Shown piece by piece: positions 16,258 to 26,272 of a stretch of DNA of 64,000 nt (its first letter is position 1; each line of letters opens with the position of its first letter). The translations under genes were made by a program, and so were the position numbers. The stretch covers positions 9,793 to 73,792 of the forward strand of contig DATLXH010000037.1 of NCBI GenBank assembly GCA_035576005.1. The letters are read 5' to 3'. Source of the stretch: DATLXH01 sp035576005 (GTDB lineage Bacteria; Acidobacteriota; Thermoanaerobaculia; Gp7-AA8). The notes under the pieces were generated by a model. It searched no databases and had not been told where the DNA came from. It saw only the letters and a list, made by a program, of their open reading frames with translations.

Positions 16258-18939
16258 CTAGATCGCTCTTCCCTCCTCGTCGAGGTGAACGATCTCTCCC
16301 AGATTCAGCGACCTGACTCCCTCTTCGATCTTCGCGAGATCTCCGACGAGCAGGTAGCTCGCTCTGCGCGGATCGACGTGGCGCTTTGCCATCTCCGTTA
16401 CCTCGCCGATCGTCGCTCGACCGAGCTCGTCGTACTCACGCTGAAGCTCACTGAGGGGCATTCCTGATATCCACAATTCAGCGACCTGTCCCGCGATTCG
16501 CGAGAGCGACTCGAATTGCTGCGCGTATCCGCGGATTCGCGTGGTCCTTGCTGCCTCCAGCTCGATTCCGGTCACCGCTCGTTTGCCCGCGAGCGCTTCC
16601 AGTTCCTGCACGAACTCGATCATCGCTTCGCGTGTCTTGTCGGTCTGAATCCCGCCAGTCGCCCACCACGCACCTGCAGCCGAGAATGCCGCGATGCTCG
16701 AGAAGACACCGTAGGAGTAGCCTTTGGCTTCACGAAGGTTCAGGTTCAGCCGCGTGCCGAAGCCGCCACCGCCCCAGACCGCATCGACCAGGCGGAATCG
16801 GTAATAGTCGGGTGACTTGCGCGTGATGCCGGGAAGGATCTGCGCGACAATCGTCTGCGCCGCATCGGGCCGGTTGACGAGAAAGACCTTTCCTTCGCCC
16901 AGCGGAAGCGGCGGAGGAATGTCGGTCAGCTGCGACGCCGCTCCCTCCCACGATCCAAATGCTTTCGTGACGAGCTCCATTGCCTCAGACATGGAGAGGT
17001 CGCCTGCAACGACAAGGGCCGAGCTCGCAGGGCGCCAGTAGTCGCGATGGAAGGCCTTCAGCTGATCGGCTGTGATCGCGGCGACTGTGGACGGAAGGCC
17101 GCTGGCTGGCCGGCCGTAGGGGTGGTCAGGTCCGAACGCGATCATGGGACGAATTCGGCCGGCCAGAGATCCCGGATCGTTAGCCTGCTGGCCGAGGGCG
17201 TCGAGCTGGAGCTGCAGTTCCCGGGCGACATCGTCCGAGGGATAGGTCGGGCTTCTCACCACTTTTGCGAAGAGCTCGAGTGCTGGTTCGAGATTCTTTC
17301 GCAGAACCTCGAAGCCTAACGTCGCGTACTCGCGGCCGGCAGCACCACCGAGGCTCACACCGAGGTCGCCAAACGCCTCCTCGATTTCCAGGGCATTCAT
17401 GGAGGCAATCCCCATGTCGATGGTCTTTACTGTCATCTGCGCAAGCCCTTCGAGGCCTGCCGGATCTCCGACGCATCCGGCGCGCGTTGCGATTGTCACG
17501 GCGACTTTTGGAAGATCACTCCGGTTGACGAGGAAGAGTGAGAGTCCGTTGGGGAGAGTGTCTGAGCTGACTTCGGGGGCGACGAAGATCCGGTCGGCCC
17601 CGAGGGAGGGTGAAGTCGATCGGTCGAGAGGGGTCGTCGATGGTTGTTGCGAGCTCTCCGGGCGGTATCGCACTGCTAGACGATTGCGGTTGTCCACCAG
17701 GCGCGCGATGGCATCGCGCACGCCCTCCGCCGTCGCGTCGCGATATCTGCTCACATCGTTCTCGAGCATTGTGGGATCACCCAGAAAGGTGTTGTAGCGG
17801 TTGAGGATGTCGGCCTTGCCACCGAAGCCACCGATTCTTTCCAGGCCGCTGACGAACTCAAACTCCCACTTGGTTTTGACGCGGTTGAGCTCGGCTCTGG
17901 TCGGCCCTTTTTCAGCAAGCTCGGCAACGAGCTCGTCGACCCGTCGTTCGATTGCAGCCAGAGAGGCTCCCGGTCGAGCGGTTGCGACGATGCCAAAGCT
18001 CCCTGAGATCTCGAGTGATTGATTGAAGGCGGAGACATCGCTGCAGAGCTGCTCGTCGTAAACCAGTGCCCGGTTGAGGCGGGACGAGAGTCCGTCGCTC
18101 AGGACCCGCGACGCGATATCGAGGTTTGCATCATCCGGTTCGAAATAGGGAACTGCGGGCCAGACCAGGTAGGCGCGTTCCTGAGGGATGCGGTCCCGGA
18201 CCTCGATGGCTTTCTCCCCATCGAGGAACGGCACCCAGCGCGCGGGCCTCTCGAGCGAAGGGCCGGGAGGAATCGACGCGTAGTACTTTTCGACGAGTCG
18301 TGCAGCGTCCTCGGGATCGAAGTCGCCTGCGATGGTGAGTGAGAGATTGTTCGGAGTGTAGTAGCGATGGAAGAACGCCTTGACGTCCTCGAGCGAGGCG
18401 GCGATGAGATCTTCGTGACTGCCGATCACATCCCACGAGTAGGGATGCCCGGTCGGATGCAGGTTCTCGGTGATCATCATGAACGCCTTGCCGTAAGGAA
18501 CGTTCTCGAGGCTCTGTCTCCGTTCGTTGCGCACGACCTCGCGCTGATTGTCGAGATTCTCCTGAGTGAGGGCGTCGGCCAGTGTGGCGAGCCGGTCGGA
18601 CTCGAGCCAGACAAGGAACTCGAGATTTCCTGACGGAACTGTGGCGAAATAGTTCGTCCGATCGAAGTCGGTCGTTCCGTTGACGCCGCCCTCGCGCAGG
18701 TTCGCGCCGGCGCGCTCGACGAAGGAGAAGTAATCGTTCGGAGCGTTCCTCGAGCCTTGAAACATGATGTGCTCGAAGAGATGGGCGAAGCCCGTTCGAC
18801 CCGGGCGCTCGTTCTTCGAGCCTACGTGGAACCACTCATTCACGTGAACGATTGGAAGTTTTCTATCGAGATGAAGAATGAGTTGAAGACCGTTCGGGAA
18901 AACAATTTTCTCGAAGAGCATCTCCGGGTTGGAGCTCAT
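16258..18939 (-). CDS. M16 family zinc metallopeptidase (double-domain, processing-peptidase-like)
   Basis: 893 residues, matching a complete two-domain M16 protein. N-terminal catalytic half: inverted zinc motif HLFEH (residues 53-57) and the downstream acidic NQREVVRNERRQS, where the third zinc ligand Glu lies about 75 residues later. The C-terminal half (from about 460, EVSSDTLPNGLSLFLVNRSDLPKVAV) has the M16 fold but lacks HxxEH, as is normal. No signal peptide is evident at the N terminus (MSSNPEMLFEK), so it may be cytosolic, unlike PqqL-type exported members. Start ATG 18939; ATG 18921 is an alternative. It is divergent from the ligase gene across a 263-bp gap. Confidence 0.9.
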   Translation of the reverse strand: MSSNPEMLFEKIVFPNGLQLILHLDRKLPIVHVNEWFHVGSKNERPGRTGFAHLFEHIMFQGSRNAPNDYFSFVERAGANLREGGVNGTTDFDRTNYFATVPSGNLEFLVWLESDRLATLADALTQENLDNQREVVRNERRQSLENVPYGKAFMMITENLHPTGHPYSWDVIGSHEDLIAASLEDVKAFFHRYYTPNNLSLTIAGDFDPEDAARLVEKYYASIPPGPSLERPARWVPFLDGEKAIEVRDRIPQERAYLVWPAVPYFEPDDANLDIASRVLSDGLSSRLNRALVYDEQLCSDVSAFNQSLEISGSFGIVATARPGASLAAIERRVDELVAELAEKGPTRAELNRVKTKWEFEFVSGLERIGGFGGKADILNRYNTFLGDPTMLENDVSRYRDATAEGVRDAIARLVDNRNRLAVRYRPESSQQPSTTPLDRSTSPSLGADRIFVAPEVSSDTLPNGLSLFLVNRSDLPKVAVTIATRAGCVGDPAGLEGLAQMTVKTIDMGIASMNALEIEEAFGDLGVSLGGAAGREYATLGFEVLRKNLEPALELFAKVVRSPTYPSDDVARELQLQLDALGQQANDPGSLAGRIRPMIAFGPDHPYGRPASGLPSTVAAITADQLKAFHRDYWRPASSALVVAGDLSMSEAMELVTKAFGSWEGAASQLTDIPPPLPLGEGKVFLVNRPDAAQTIVAQILPGITRKSPDYYRFRLVDAVWGGGGFGTRLNLNLREAKGYSYGVFSSIAAFSAAGAWWATGGIQTDKTREAMIEFVQELEALAGKRAVTGIELEAARTTRIRGYAQQFESLSRIAGQVAELWISGMPLSELQREYDELGRATIGEVTEMAKRHVDPRRASYLLVGDLAKIEEGVRSLNLGEIVHLDEEGRAI

Positions 18940-19202
18940 GGGGTGTACCTGCCTGGGTCGTGGATTGTGAAGCCGAAAGCGAGGGGCGTGAGGATAACAG
19001 GAGTGATTGTCGTCCGGGGCCGATGGAGGTCAGGGCGGCGCGAGAAAGCGAAACGGTTTAATCCCGAGTGAGTACAAGGGGCCGCGGCTGAGAAAAAGGA
19101 GCGAGATGTCGGGACGACACGTCGTGTCTGTTTCTCAGTCGCGGCGATTTGCCGGACATTCACTCGGTATGACATGTGCTTCTTTCCCGCAGGATCGTGA
19201 CG

Positions 19203-21245
19203 ATGTCCGCGGCCGCAGACTGGCATCGACTGCGCAAACCATCCGCCGATATGGCGCCAGGACGTGGCTCGTGGGAAAAGGGTGCAGCGAAGGCAACGGG
19301 CTCGCCGCGGAAGCTGCTCGAGACCTACTTCCCGCCGATGCTCGCGACGCTGGCGACCGATCTCCCTGGATCCCGGGAAAACTGGCTTCTCGAGATGAAG
19401 TACGACGGCTTTCGCGCCATTGCTGCAATCGTCGGAGGAGAGGTTGCGATGTGGACTCGCAACGCACTCGATCTGTCGTCACGATTCCCGCACATCGCTG
19501 AGGCGCTCGCTCATCTGAAGGTAGAGGATGCAGTCATCGACGGCGAGATCGTCGCACTCGATGCGAGCGGAGCTCCGCGGTTTCAGCTCCTTCAGCAGGG
19601 CGAGAACTCAGAGCTGATCTTCGTTTTCGATCTACTGCGCCTCAACGGACACGATCTGCGCTCCCAGGCGGTAGAAGCGCGACGGAGTCTTCTCGAGATG
19701 CTGCTCAAACGCCCCCCGAAGTTCGTCGTGATCGCGGAGCAAATGGAGGGGGATGCGAAGGAAGCGCTGGATCTGGCAGCGAAACGAGGTTACGAGGGTT
19801 TGATCGCAAAGCAGCGAGGGTCGAGGTACGAGGGACGGCGCTCCAAAGCGTGGTTGAAACTCAAGGCGGTCAATGGGCAGGAGCTGGCCATAGTCGGTTT
19901 CAACCCTTCGACCGCTTTGTCGAGACAGATCGGTTCGCTCCTGCTGGGCGTGATCGAGGATGGAGAGCTTCGTTTTGCCGGGAAAGTGGGAACGGGCTTT
20001 TCGGCCCGAAAACGGGAAGAGCTCCGAGAGCTTCTGCTGCCCGACCAGGTCTCGACCATTCCTGTGAAAGGAGCGCCGAGATTTCGTGATGCCACCTGGG
20101 TCAAGCCTAAGTACGTCGCCCAGGTCCAGTTCACTGAGTGGACCGACGACGGACGGCTCCGCCATCCTTCCTTCCTCGGTCTGCGTCCCGACAAGAAGCC
20201 CGCTGAGTGCGTGAGGGAGAAACCGTCTGTGGGACATTCGATGGAGAGCGGAGGGAGTAAAAAATCGGGGGCAAAGCGCGCGGGCAATGTGGCGAAGCCG
20301 AAGGCAGAGAAGGGAGTTACGACGAAACGTGCTGTGAAGCGGTTGAAGGGTCACGGAAAATTCGTCGACTCTCTGGCTGCTGGCCCAACGGTCATTCTCA
20401 GCAAGCCTGAGCGGATCTTCTACCCACGGGATGGCTTCACCAAAAAAGATGTGGCCGACTACTTCTCGGCCGTGTCCTCCGCGATGATTCACGCACTTGA
20501 CGGCCGACCCATCGCGATGGAGCACTGGAATGATGGAATCGAAAAACCGTCCTGGTACCAGCAGAACATCGGGAAGGAAGCGGAGTCGTGGATGACGCTG
20601 GTCGACACGAAGACGCGGACGAGCGCTCGCAGTGTCCGTCATCTGATTGTCGACCGGCCCGACACACTTCAATGGCTCGCTCAGCACGCCGTCCTGACAA
20701 CGCACATGTGGTCTTCGCGAGCGGGGTCACTCGAGTCTCCCGACTGGCTCGTGTTCGATCTCGATCCGGCGAAAGGGAAAGGAATCGAACAGGCCGTCGA
20801 CACGGCTCTGGTGCTTCGAAAGTTGTTCGAGTCGATGGGACTGCCGAGTGTGCCGAAGACCTCCGGAAAGCGCGGCATCCATATTCTCGTTCCTATCGTG
20901 AACAACTACTCCCATGAGCAGGCAGTGAGCTACGCCTGCACGATCGCAGATGCCGTGGCCGGGCAGCTCGCGTGGGCGACGACCGAGCGTCCTCTTGCGG
21001 CGAGGAAGGGGAGGCTTTATCTGGACTGCCTCCAGAACGGTTACGGGAAGACGATCGTTGCGCCGTACTCACTTCGGGCCATCGACGGTGCTCCGGTGTC
21101 GGCGCCGCTCAAGTGGAGTGAGGTGACAAAAAAGCTCGATCCGGCGAAGTACAACCTGCGGACGATGCCGGCGCGGCTTGCGAAGGTCGGCGATCTGTTC
21201 GCTGCTGCAGTGGATGGTGGAGTCAAGTTGCCGAAGCTCGGCTAG
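19203..21245 (+). CDS. ligD: ATP-dependent DNA ligase D (ligase plus polymerase domains)
   Basis: 680 residues from ATG 19203 (AGGATCG nine bases upstream). The N-terminal half is an ATP-dependent ligase: adenylation Lys66 in EMKYDGFRA, DGEIVALD, GYEGLIAKQ and WLKLK. The C-terminal half (from about 400) is the archaeo-eukaryotic-primase-like polymerase: DVADYFSAV, MEHWNDGIEKPSWYQQN, SPDWLVFDLDPAKGKG with the DxD metal site, and TSGKRGIHILVPI. A basic linker of about 60 residues (KKSGAKRAGNVAKPKAEKG) separates them. The 3'-phosphoesterase domain found in many LigD proteins is absent. The partner Ku is not in this window. Role: joining double-strand breaks by non-homologous end joining. Confidence 0.93.
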   Translation: MSAAADWHRLRKPSADMAPGRGSWEKGAAKATGSPRKLLETYFPPMLATLATDLPGSRENWLLEMKYDGFRAIAAIVGGEVAMWTRNALDLSSRFPHIAEALAHLKVEDAVIDGEIVALDASGAPRFQLLQQGENSELIFVFDLLRLNGHDLRSQAVEARRSLLEMLLKRPPKFVVIAEQMEGDAKEALDLAAKRGYEGLIAKQRGSRYEGRRSKAWLKLKAVNGQELAIVGFNPSTALSRQIGSLLLGVIEDGELRFAGKVGTGFSARKREELRELLLPDQVSTIPVKGAPRFRDATWVKPKYVAQVQFTEWTDDGRLRHPSFLGLRPDKKPAECVREKPSVGHSMESGGSKKSGAKRAGNVAKPKAEKGVTTKRAVKRLKGHGKFVDSLAAGPTVILSKPERIFYPRDGFTKKDVADYFSAVSSAMIHALDGRPIAMEHWNDGIEKPSWYQQNIGKEAESWMTLVDTKTRTSARSVRHLIVDRPDTLQWLAQHAVLTTHMWSSRAGSLESPDWLVFDLDPAKGKGIEQAVDTALVLRKLFESMGLPSVPKTSGKRGIHILVPIVNNYSHEQAVSYACTIADAVAGQLAWATTERPLAARKGRLYLDCLQNGYGKTIVAPYSLRAIDGAPVSAPLKWSEVTKKLDPAKYNLRTMPARLAKVGDLFAAAVDGGVKLPKLG

Positions 21246-21261
21246 CTCCAGACTGTGGAGG

Positions 21262-21336
21262 GACATTCAATGTCCGGAGGCTTTTGGTTCCGCTACCGCA
21301 CCGCCCCCAAAGACGCCGGACATTGGAATGTCCGGC
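21262..21336. repeat. Two GGACATT hairpins between ligD and pilT
   Basis: GGACATTCAATGTCC (near 21266) and GCCGGACATTGGAATGTCCG (21315-21334, closing GC) are perfect palindromic stems between convergent genes. The second element plus the following CACA is identical to one at 53193-53218, between two unrelated genes. They could serve as two-way terminators but lack clear T runs; a dispersed repeat is the simpler reading. Confidence 0.6.
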
Positions 21337-21340
21337 CACA

Positions 21341-22865
<1,525 letters not shown>

Positions 22866-22876
<11 letters not shown>

Positions 22877-23345
22877 GTTGTTCCTCCCGAATCTCCGACA
22901 GCCTGGTGATACGGCTTTTCTGCACGAGGTGAACTTCCGAGTCGCCCTTGAGCAGGAGGAACCGGTCCGGACGATTGATCCAGTCTGCCAGACGGCTTTG
23001 AGACGCCGGCATGTCGATCAGAACGGCCCCGCTCAGAGAGAGTGACCCGCATTCGAGACTTACACGACGCTCGACTCCTGTCAGTCCAACCGCAGAGAAC
23101 GAGTCGAGGGCGACCGTCAGAACGATCACATACCGTTTGTTGAGGATGACAGCACGCGATTGACCTTCAGGCACGAAGGGAAAAAACGGGTTCCCATAAT
23201 TGAGCCACTCTTCCGGGCGTGTGGGACCTTCATGGGTTGCAGCCATGGCCGGGAGGAATACCTCGCCCTTCAACTTCTTCTCGTCGAAGTAGGAGATGGA
23301 TACCGGCAGTGTAAGTGTCGGGACTCTGAGCTCCTCCATGGTCAT
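22866..23345 (-). CDS. Unknown 159-residue protein coupled to the PilT-like gene
   Basis: Not recognised. It starts at ATG 23345 with an excellent AGGAGG 8-12 bases upstream. The sequence is rich in beta strands (VPTLTLPVSISYFDEKKLKGEVFLPAMAATHEGPTRPEEWLNY, then RYVIVLTVALDSFSAVGL) and ends with a charged helical tail (SRITRLSEIREEQRVN). It contains no signal peptide or TM helix. The stop overlaps the PilT-like start, so it is likely a cytosolic partner or regulator of that ATPase. It could be a divergent PilZ-like barrel, but I see no RxxxR or DxSxxG motif. Confidence 0.7.
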
Positions 23346-23690
23346 CTTCCTGGTCCTCCTACGGCACGCCGCGGGTGGCGTGTGTGTCGCAAATCCCCAG
23401 CATTTCTCAGGGTGCTGAGAGGCGGGCTGCGTTGTTGCCGCTCCTCATCGATGTCCCTTGTGTGCGTCGCTCCGCCCTGCATCAGACTAAACATCCCCTG
23501 GCAATGGCCGAGGGGTTTGGCGACATCTCACTAGAGTAATCGATTGAAGAACGATACTCATATGGGATTCAACGCGAGCCCGCATTTCTCACAGACCTTC
23601 GCCGCGAGACGACGGATAGCGGCCTGTCTGCGAGGCGTACGACGGTTTCGCGACGAGAGCATAGTTGACATAGTGTCGAGAGCAACGGGG

Positions 23691-23725
23691 GCGGGTGTAG
23701 GGACGCAGGGCCTGCGTCCGGCACC
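23691..23725. repeat. Dispersed hairpin, covarying copy 1
   Basis: GCGGGTGTAGG then stem GGACGCAG, loop GGC, stem CTGCGTCC (23701-23719), then GGCACC. The copy at 51390-51424 has stem GGCCGCAC/GTGCGGCC in the same frame. Of the four differences, two are complementary pairs (A-T to C-G and G-C to C-G), so base pairing is kept. Confidence 0.6.
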
Positions 23726-23894
23726 CGGACATTCGCATCAGGAATTCTGCATCCCGGCATGAACCCTCGTCCAAAGCGATGGCCGACGACAATCTTCTCG
23801 GTCAGGGACAGGGTACCGGACTGCGGTCGCCCAGTTTCCGCACGGGAACCCGATGTGCTGATGCCCGATCGGTAGTCGTCCTCCCGGACTTTAC

Positions 23895-23910
23895 TGGCAC
23901 TTACTTAGCA
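23895..23910 (+). promoter_or_regulatory. Candidate sigma-54 promoter upstream of the Gly/Ser-rich gene
   Basis: TGGCACTTACTTAGCA has the sigma-54 GG-N10-GC spacing (GG 23896-23897, GC 23908-23909) and a full TGGCAC -24 box; the -12 box TTAGCA deviates from TTGCA by one inserted base. It lies 57 bp before the ATG at 23967, a normal leader length. Confidence 0.4.
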
Positions 23911-23966
23911 ATGAACGTCTTTGACAATCGTAGTGGTTTGATTGCAATTCGAAGGAGGAACACTTC

Positions 23967-24821
23967 ATGGCTCAAAATGACAAGAATTCGTCGTTTGGTG
24001 GCGCGACGGGCGGTGGCTCAGGATCAGGGTCCGGCAGCAGCGGATCGGGTTCAGGATCCGGCTCCTCAGGTTCCGGCTCTCGCGGTGGCGCAGGTTCGGG
24101 CATGGGATCAGGTAGCGGCTCTTCAGGCTCGAGCTCGTCTGGTTCAGGTTCATCCGGGTCGGGATCGGGGTCTGCGGGCTCAGGGTCATCCGGTTCGGGC
24201 TCAGGCTCTTCCGGCTCAGGTTCGTCGGGTTCCGGTTCTTCAGGTTCCGGCTCCCCCGGTTCGGGTGGCTCGCGCTCGGGAACTGGTTCGGGCAGCGGTT
24301 CGTCCGGCTCAGGTTCCTCAGGGGGTTCGAGCTCAGGATCAGGTAGCAGCTCGTCAGGAACCGGCGCGGGCTCGAGCTCTCGCTCGGGTACGGGCTCGGG
24401 ATCAACGGGCTCTGGATCAACAGGTTCAGGATCAACGGGCGCAGGCTCGACCGGGTCATCTGGTGGCTCGACCAGCGGCAGCTCTTCTTCGAGCGGCAGC
24501 AGCAAGAGCACCGGGCTGACTTCACGTGGCGGCAGCGGGAGCAGCAGCTCAGCTGACGACGAGGGAAGCAGTCACGGCGGGATTTTCGACATGCTCGAGA
24601 AGATCGGCGTGAGTCAGTCGCAGATCGATTCGGTCCGAAGCTCGCTCGAAGACGCCAACGTCGACGAGGCACTCGAGAAGGCACGTACCTACGTGAATGA
24701 TCAGCTCAGCAAGGCCCGCGAGTACGCCAAGTCCAACCCCGGGGTGGTCCTGGGTGGTCTGGCCGGACTCGTGATCGGAGCCGGATTGCTCACTGCCGCC
24801 ATGAAAAAGGGCAAGAGCTGA
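23967..24821 (+). CDS. Gly/Ser-rich low-complexity protein with C-terminal amphipathic and glycine-zipper membrane segment
   Basis: 284 residues, AAGGAGG ribosome binding site 8 bases upstream. Residues about 10-195 are almost only Gly and Ser, in short tandem units such as SGSGSSGSG and SGSGSTGSG; codons alternate tcg/tcc/tca and ggt/ggc/ggt freely, so the repeat is kept at protein level. The last 85 residues change character: IFDMLEKIGVSQSQIDSVRSSLEDANVDEALEKARTYVNDQLSKAREYAKSNPGVVLGGLAGLVIGAGLLTAAMKKGKS, helical with a glycine-zipper-like membrane segment near the end, recalling DUF883/ElaB-type stress and ribosome-associated proteins. No signal peptide, so the membrane end would be a C-terminal anchor. 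Function unknown. The open frame on the other strand (Pro/Glu-rich) is a shadow. Confidence 0.75.
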   Translation: MAQNDKNSSFGGATGGGSGSGSGSSGSGSGSGSSGSGSRGGAGSGMGSGSGSSGSSSSGSGSSGSGSGSAGSGSSGSGSGSSGSGSSGSGSSGSGSPGSGGSRSGTGSGSGSSGSGSSGGSSSGSGSSSSGTGAGSSSRSGTGSGSTGSGSTGSGSTGAGSTGSSGGSTSGSSSSSGSSKSTGLTSRGGSGSSSSADDEGSSHGGIFDMLEKIGVSQSQIDSVRSSLEDANVDEALEKARTYVNDQLSKAREYAKSNPGVVLGGLAGLVIGAGLLTAAMKKGKS

Positions 24822-24861
24822 TTTCGATTACGACCTGAAGCATTTGCATTTGTCATTTTTC

Positions 24862-24895
24862 GAGGGGCGGCCCAGCGGGCCGCCTCTTCCGTTTT
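24862..24895. terminator. Intrinsic terminator after the Gly/Ser-rich gene
   Basis: Stem GGCGGCCC / GGGCCGCC with loop AGC (24866-24884), extended by G-U and A-T pairs on each side, followed by a T-rich TCTTCCGTTTT. It sits 45 bp past the stop. Confidence 0.6.
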
Positions 24896-25033
24896 GCAGC
24901 GCCGGTCCGAAATAACTAAAACTGCGAATCAGTTTGCTAGCATGAAACATCCCCTTAGTGTCTAATCGTTTGACGCGACGCCAGTCTGGCATCGGACTCA
25001 ACGCGCACCCTCCCATCTACAAGGAGACATTCC

Positions 25034-26215
25034 ATGCAGTCTGCTACCGCCCAACCTGTTGTCTATCCCAAGATCCGGCCCGGTGCCGCTGTCGGGTTCG
25101 CAATCGTTCACCTCGCAGCGCTGGGGGTGTTTGCGGTGGGCTTTTCCTGGAAGGGTGTAGCGCTTTGCCTCGTCTCCTACTACGTGAGGATGTTCGCCAT
25201 CACGGCAGGCTTCCACCGTTATTTCAGCCACCGGACCTACAACCTGAACCGTTTCTGGCAGTTCATGCTCGCCTTCCTGGGGCAGACAGCGGCGCAGAAG
25301 GGCGTGCTCTGGTGGGCGGCAAATCATCGACATCATCACAAATACTCAGATCAGCCTGAGGACCTCCACAGTCCTGTCCAGAGAGGTTTCTGGTGGAGCC
25401 ATATGGGCTGGATCATGTGCGACGAGTATTCGAAGGTCGATTACAAGAGCATCCCGGATCTCGCCAAGTATCCCGAGCTGCGATTCCTCGACCGGAATCA
25501 GTACATGCCGACCATGCTGTACGCAGTGGCTCTGGCCCTTACGTTCGGCCCGATGGGCCTGTTCTACGGATACTTCCTTTCAACCGTCCTGCTCTGGCAC
25601 GGCACGTTTTCAATCAATAGCGTGATGCATGTCTTCGGCAAGCGCGTCTACCCAACAACGGACGACAGTCGAAACAGCTTTATCTTCGCCCTCGTCACGA
25701 TGGGAGAGGGGTGGCACAACAACCACCACCATTACCCCGGCTCAGCAGCCCAGGGATTCCGCTGGTGGCAGCTCGATGGAAGCTATTACGTGCTGTTGAT
25801 TGCAGAGAAGCTCGGCATCGTCAAAGGTATGCGACGAGTCCCGGCCCGGATCGTCGAAGCGGCAGGAAAGTATGTCAATGCGACGACAGCGAATGTCTCG
25901 ACTGCAGGGGATCGCGTACACGAAAAGATTGAGCAACTCTCCATCCGATGGGCCGAGTTGAAGAGCTCAGCTCAGATCGCGGCTCATCATGCAGTTGACG
26001 AGTACGAGGCAGCGACTGAAAGTGCTGCCGCTCGCCTCAGGCAGCTCGAAGCAGACTACGCGGCCGCAAAGCAACGAGCTGGCGCGGCAGCATACAAGCG
26101 GCTCGAAGAGCTGCGAGCCGAAATCGAGAAAAGCCGGATTCATTTGCTGGAAGCCCTCGAACGGCTGATCGCTGCAGCTGAGCTTGCACTCGGCCCGCAA
26201 CTCGCCACGTCCTGA
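25034..26215 (+). CDS. Acyl-CoA desaturase (delta-9 type) with C-terminal coiled-coil extension
   Basis: 393 residues, start ATG 25034 with AAGGAGA seven bases before. The three His boxes are present: HRYFSH (61-66), HRHHH in AANHRHHHKYSD (about 97-101) and HNNHHH in GEGWHNNHHHYPG (about 230). Four hydrophobic membrane stretches bracket them. Typical bacterial desaturases of this family end near residue 280-300; here about 90 more residues follow. They form a long coiled coil (HHAVDEYEAATESAAARLRQLEADYAAAKQRAGAAAYKRLEELRAEIEKSRIHLLEALERLI). Role: oxygen-dependent insertion of a double bond into membrane fatty acids. The tail may mediate oligomerisation or contact with an electron donor; that is inference. 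Confidence 0.9.
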   Translation: MQSATAQPVVYPKIRPGAAVGFAIVHLAALGVFAVGFSWKGVALCLVSYYVRMFAITAGFHRYFSHRTYNLNRFWQFMLAFLGQTAAQKGVLWWAANHRHHHKYSDQPEDLHSPVQRGFWWSHMGWIMCDEYSKVDYKSIPDLAKYPELRFLDRNQYMPTMLYAVALALTFGPMGLFYGYFLSTVLLWHGTFSINSVMHVFGKRVYPTTDDSRNSFIFALVTMGEGWHNNHHHYPGSAAQGFRWWQLDGSYYVLLIAEKLGIVKGMRRVPARIVEAAGKYVNATTANVSTAGDRVHEKIEQLSIRWAELKSSAQIAAHHAVDEYEAATESAAARLRQLEADYAAAKQRAGAAAYKRLEELRAEIEKSRIHLLEALERLIAAAELALGPQLATS

Positions 26216-26272
26216 TCTGGTCCGGCTCTTCTATCGACGCTTGCGGGCGTTGAAAGTTCCGATACACGCCTG

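Larger units (their letters stand above)
23346..23966. other. 621-bp gap with hairpin and candidate sigma-54 promoter
   Basis: No convincing gene; open frames here show no recognisable domain. The notable parts are a hairpin at 23691-23725, which has a covarying relative at 51390-51424, and a GG-N10-GC promoter-like element at 23895-23910. The left part is the promoter region of the leftward PilT operon; the right part leads into the Gly/Ser-rich gene. Confidence 0.6.

Noticed and set aside
19632..20705. 357-codon antisense frame over ligD
   Set aside because: Shadow; ligD motifs are continuous on the plus strand.
23972..24511. Long Pro/Glu-rich open frame on the minus strand
   Set aside because: Mirror of the Gly/Ser repeat gene; composition is simply its complement and there is no start signal.
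24862..24895. Riboswitch upstream of the desaturase
   Set aside because: The structure is a simple terminator of the preceding gene; no conserved aptamer core.
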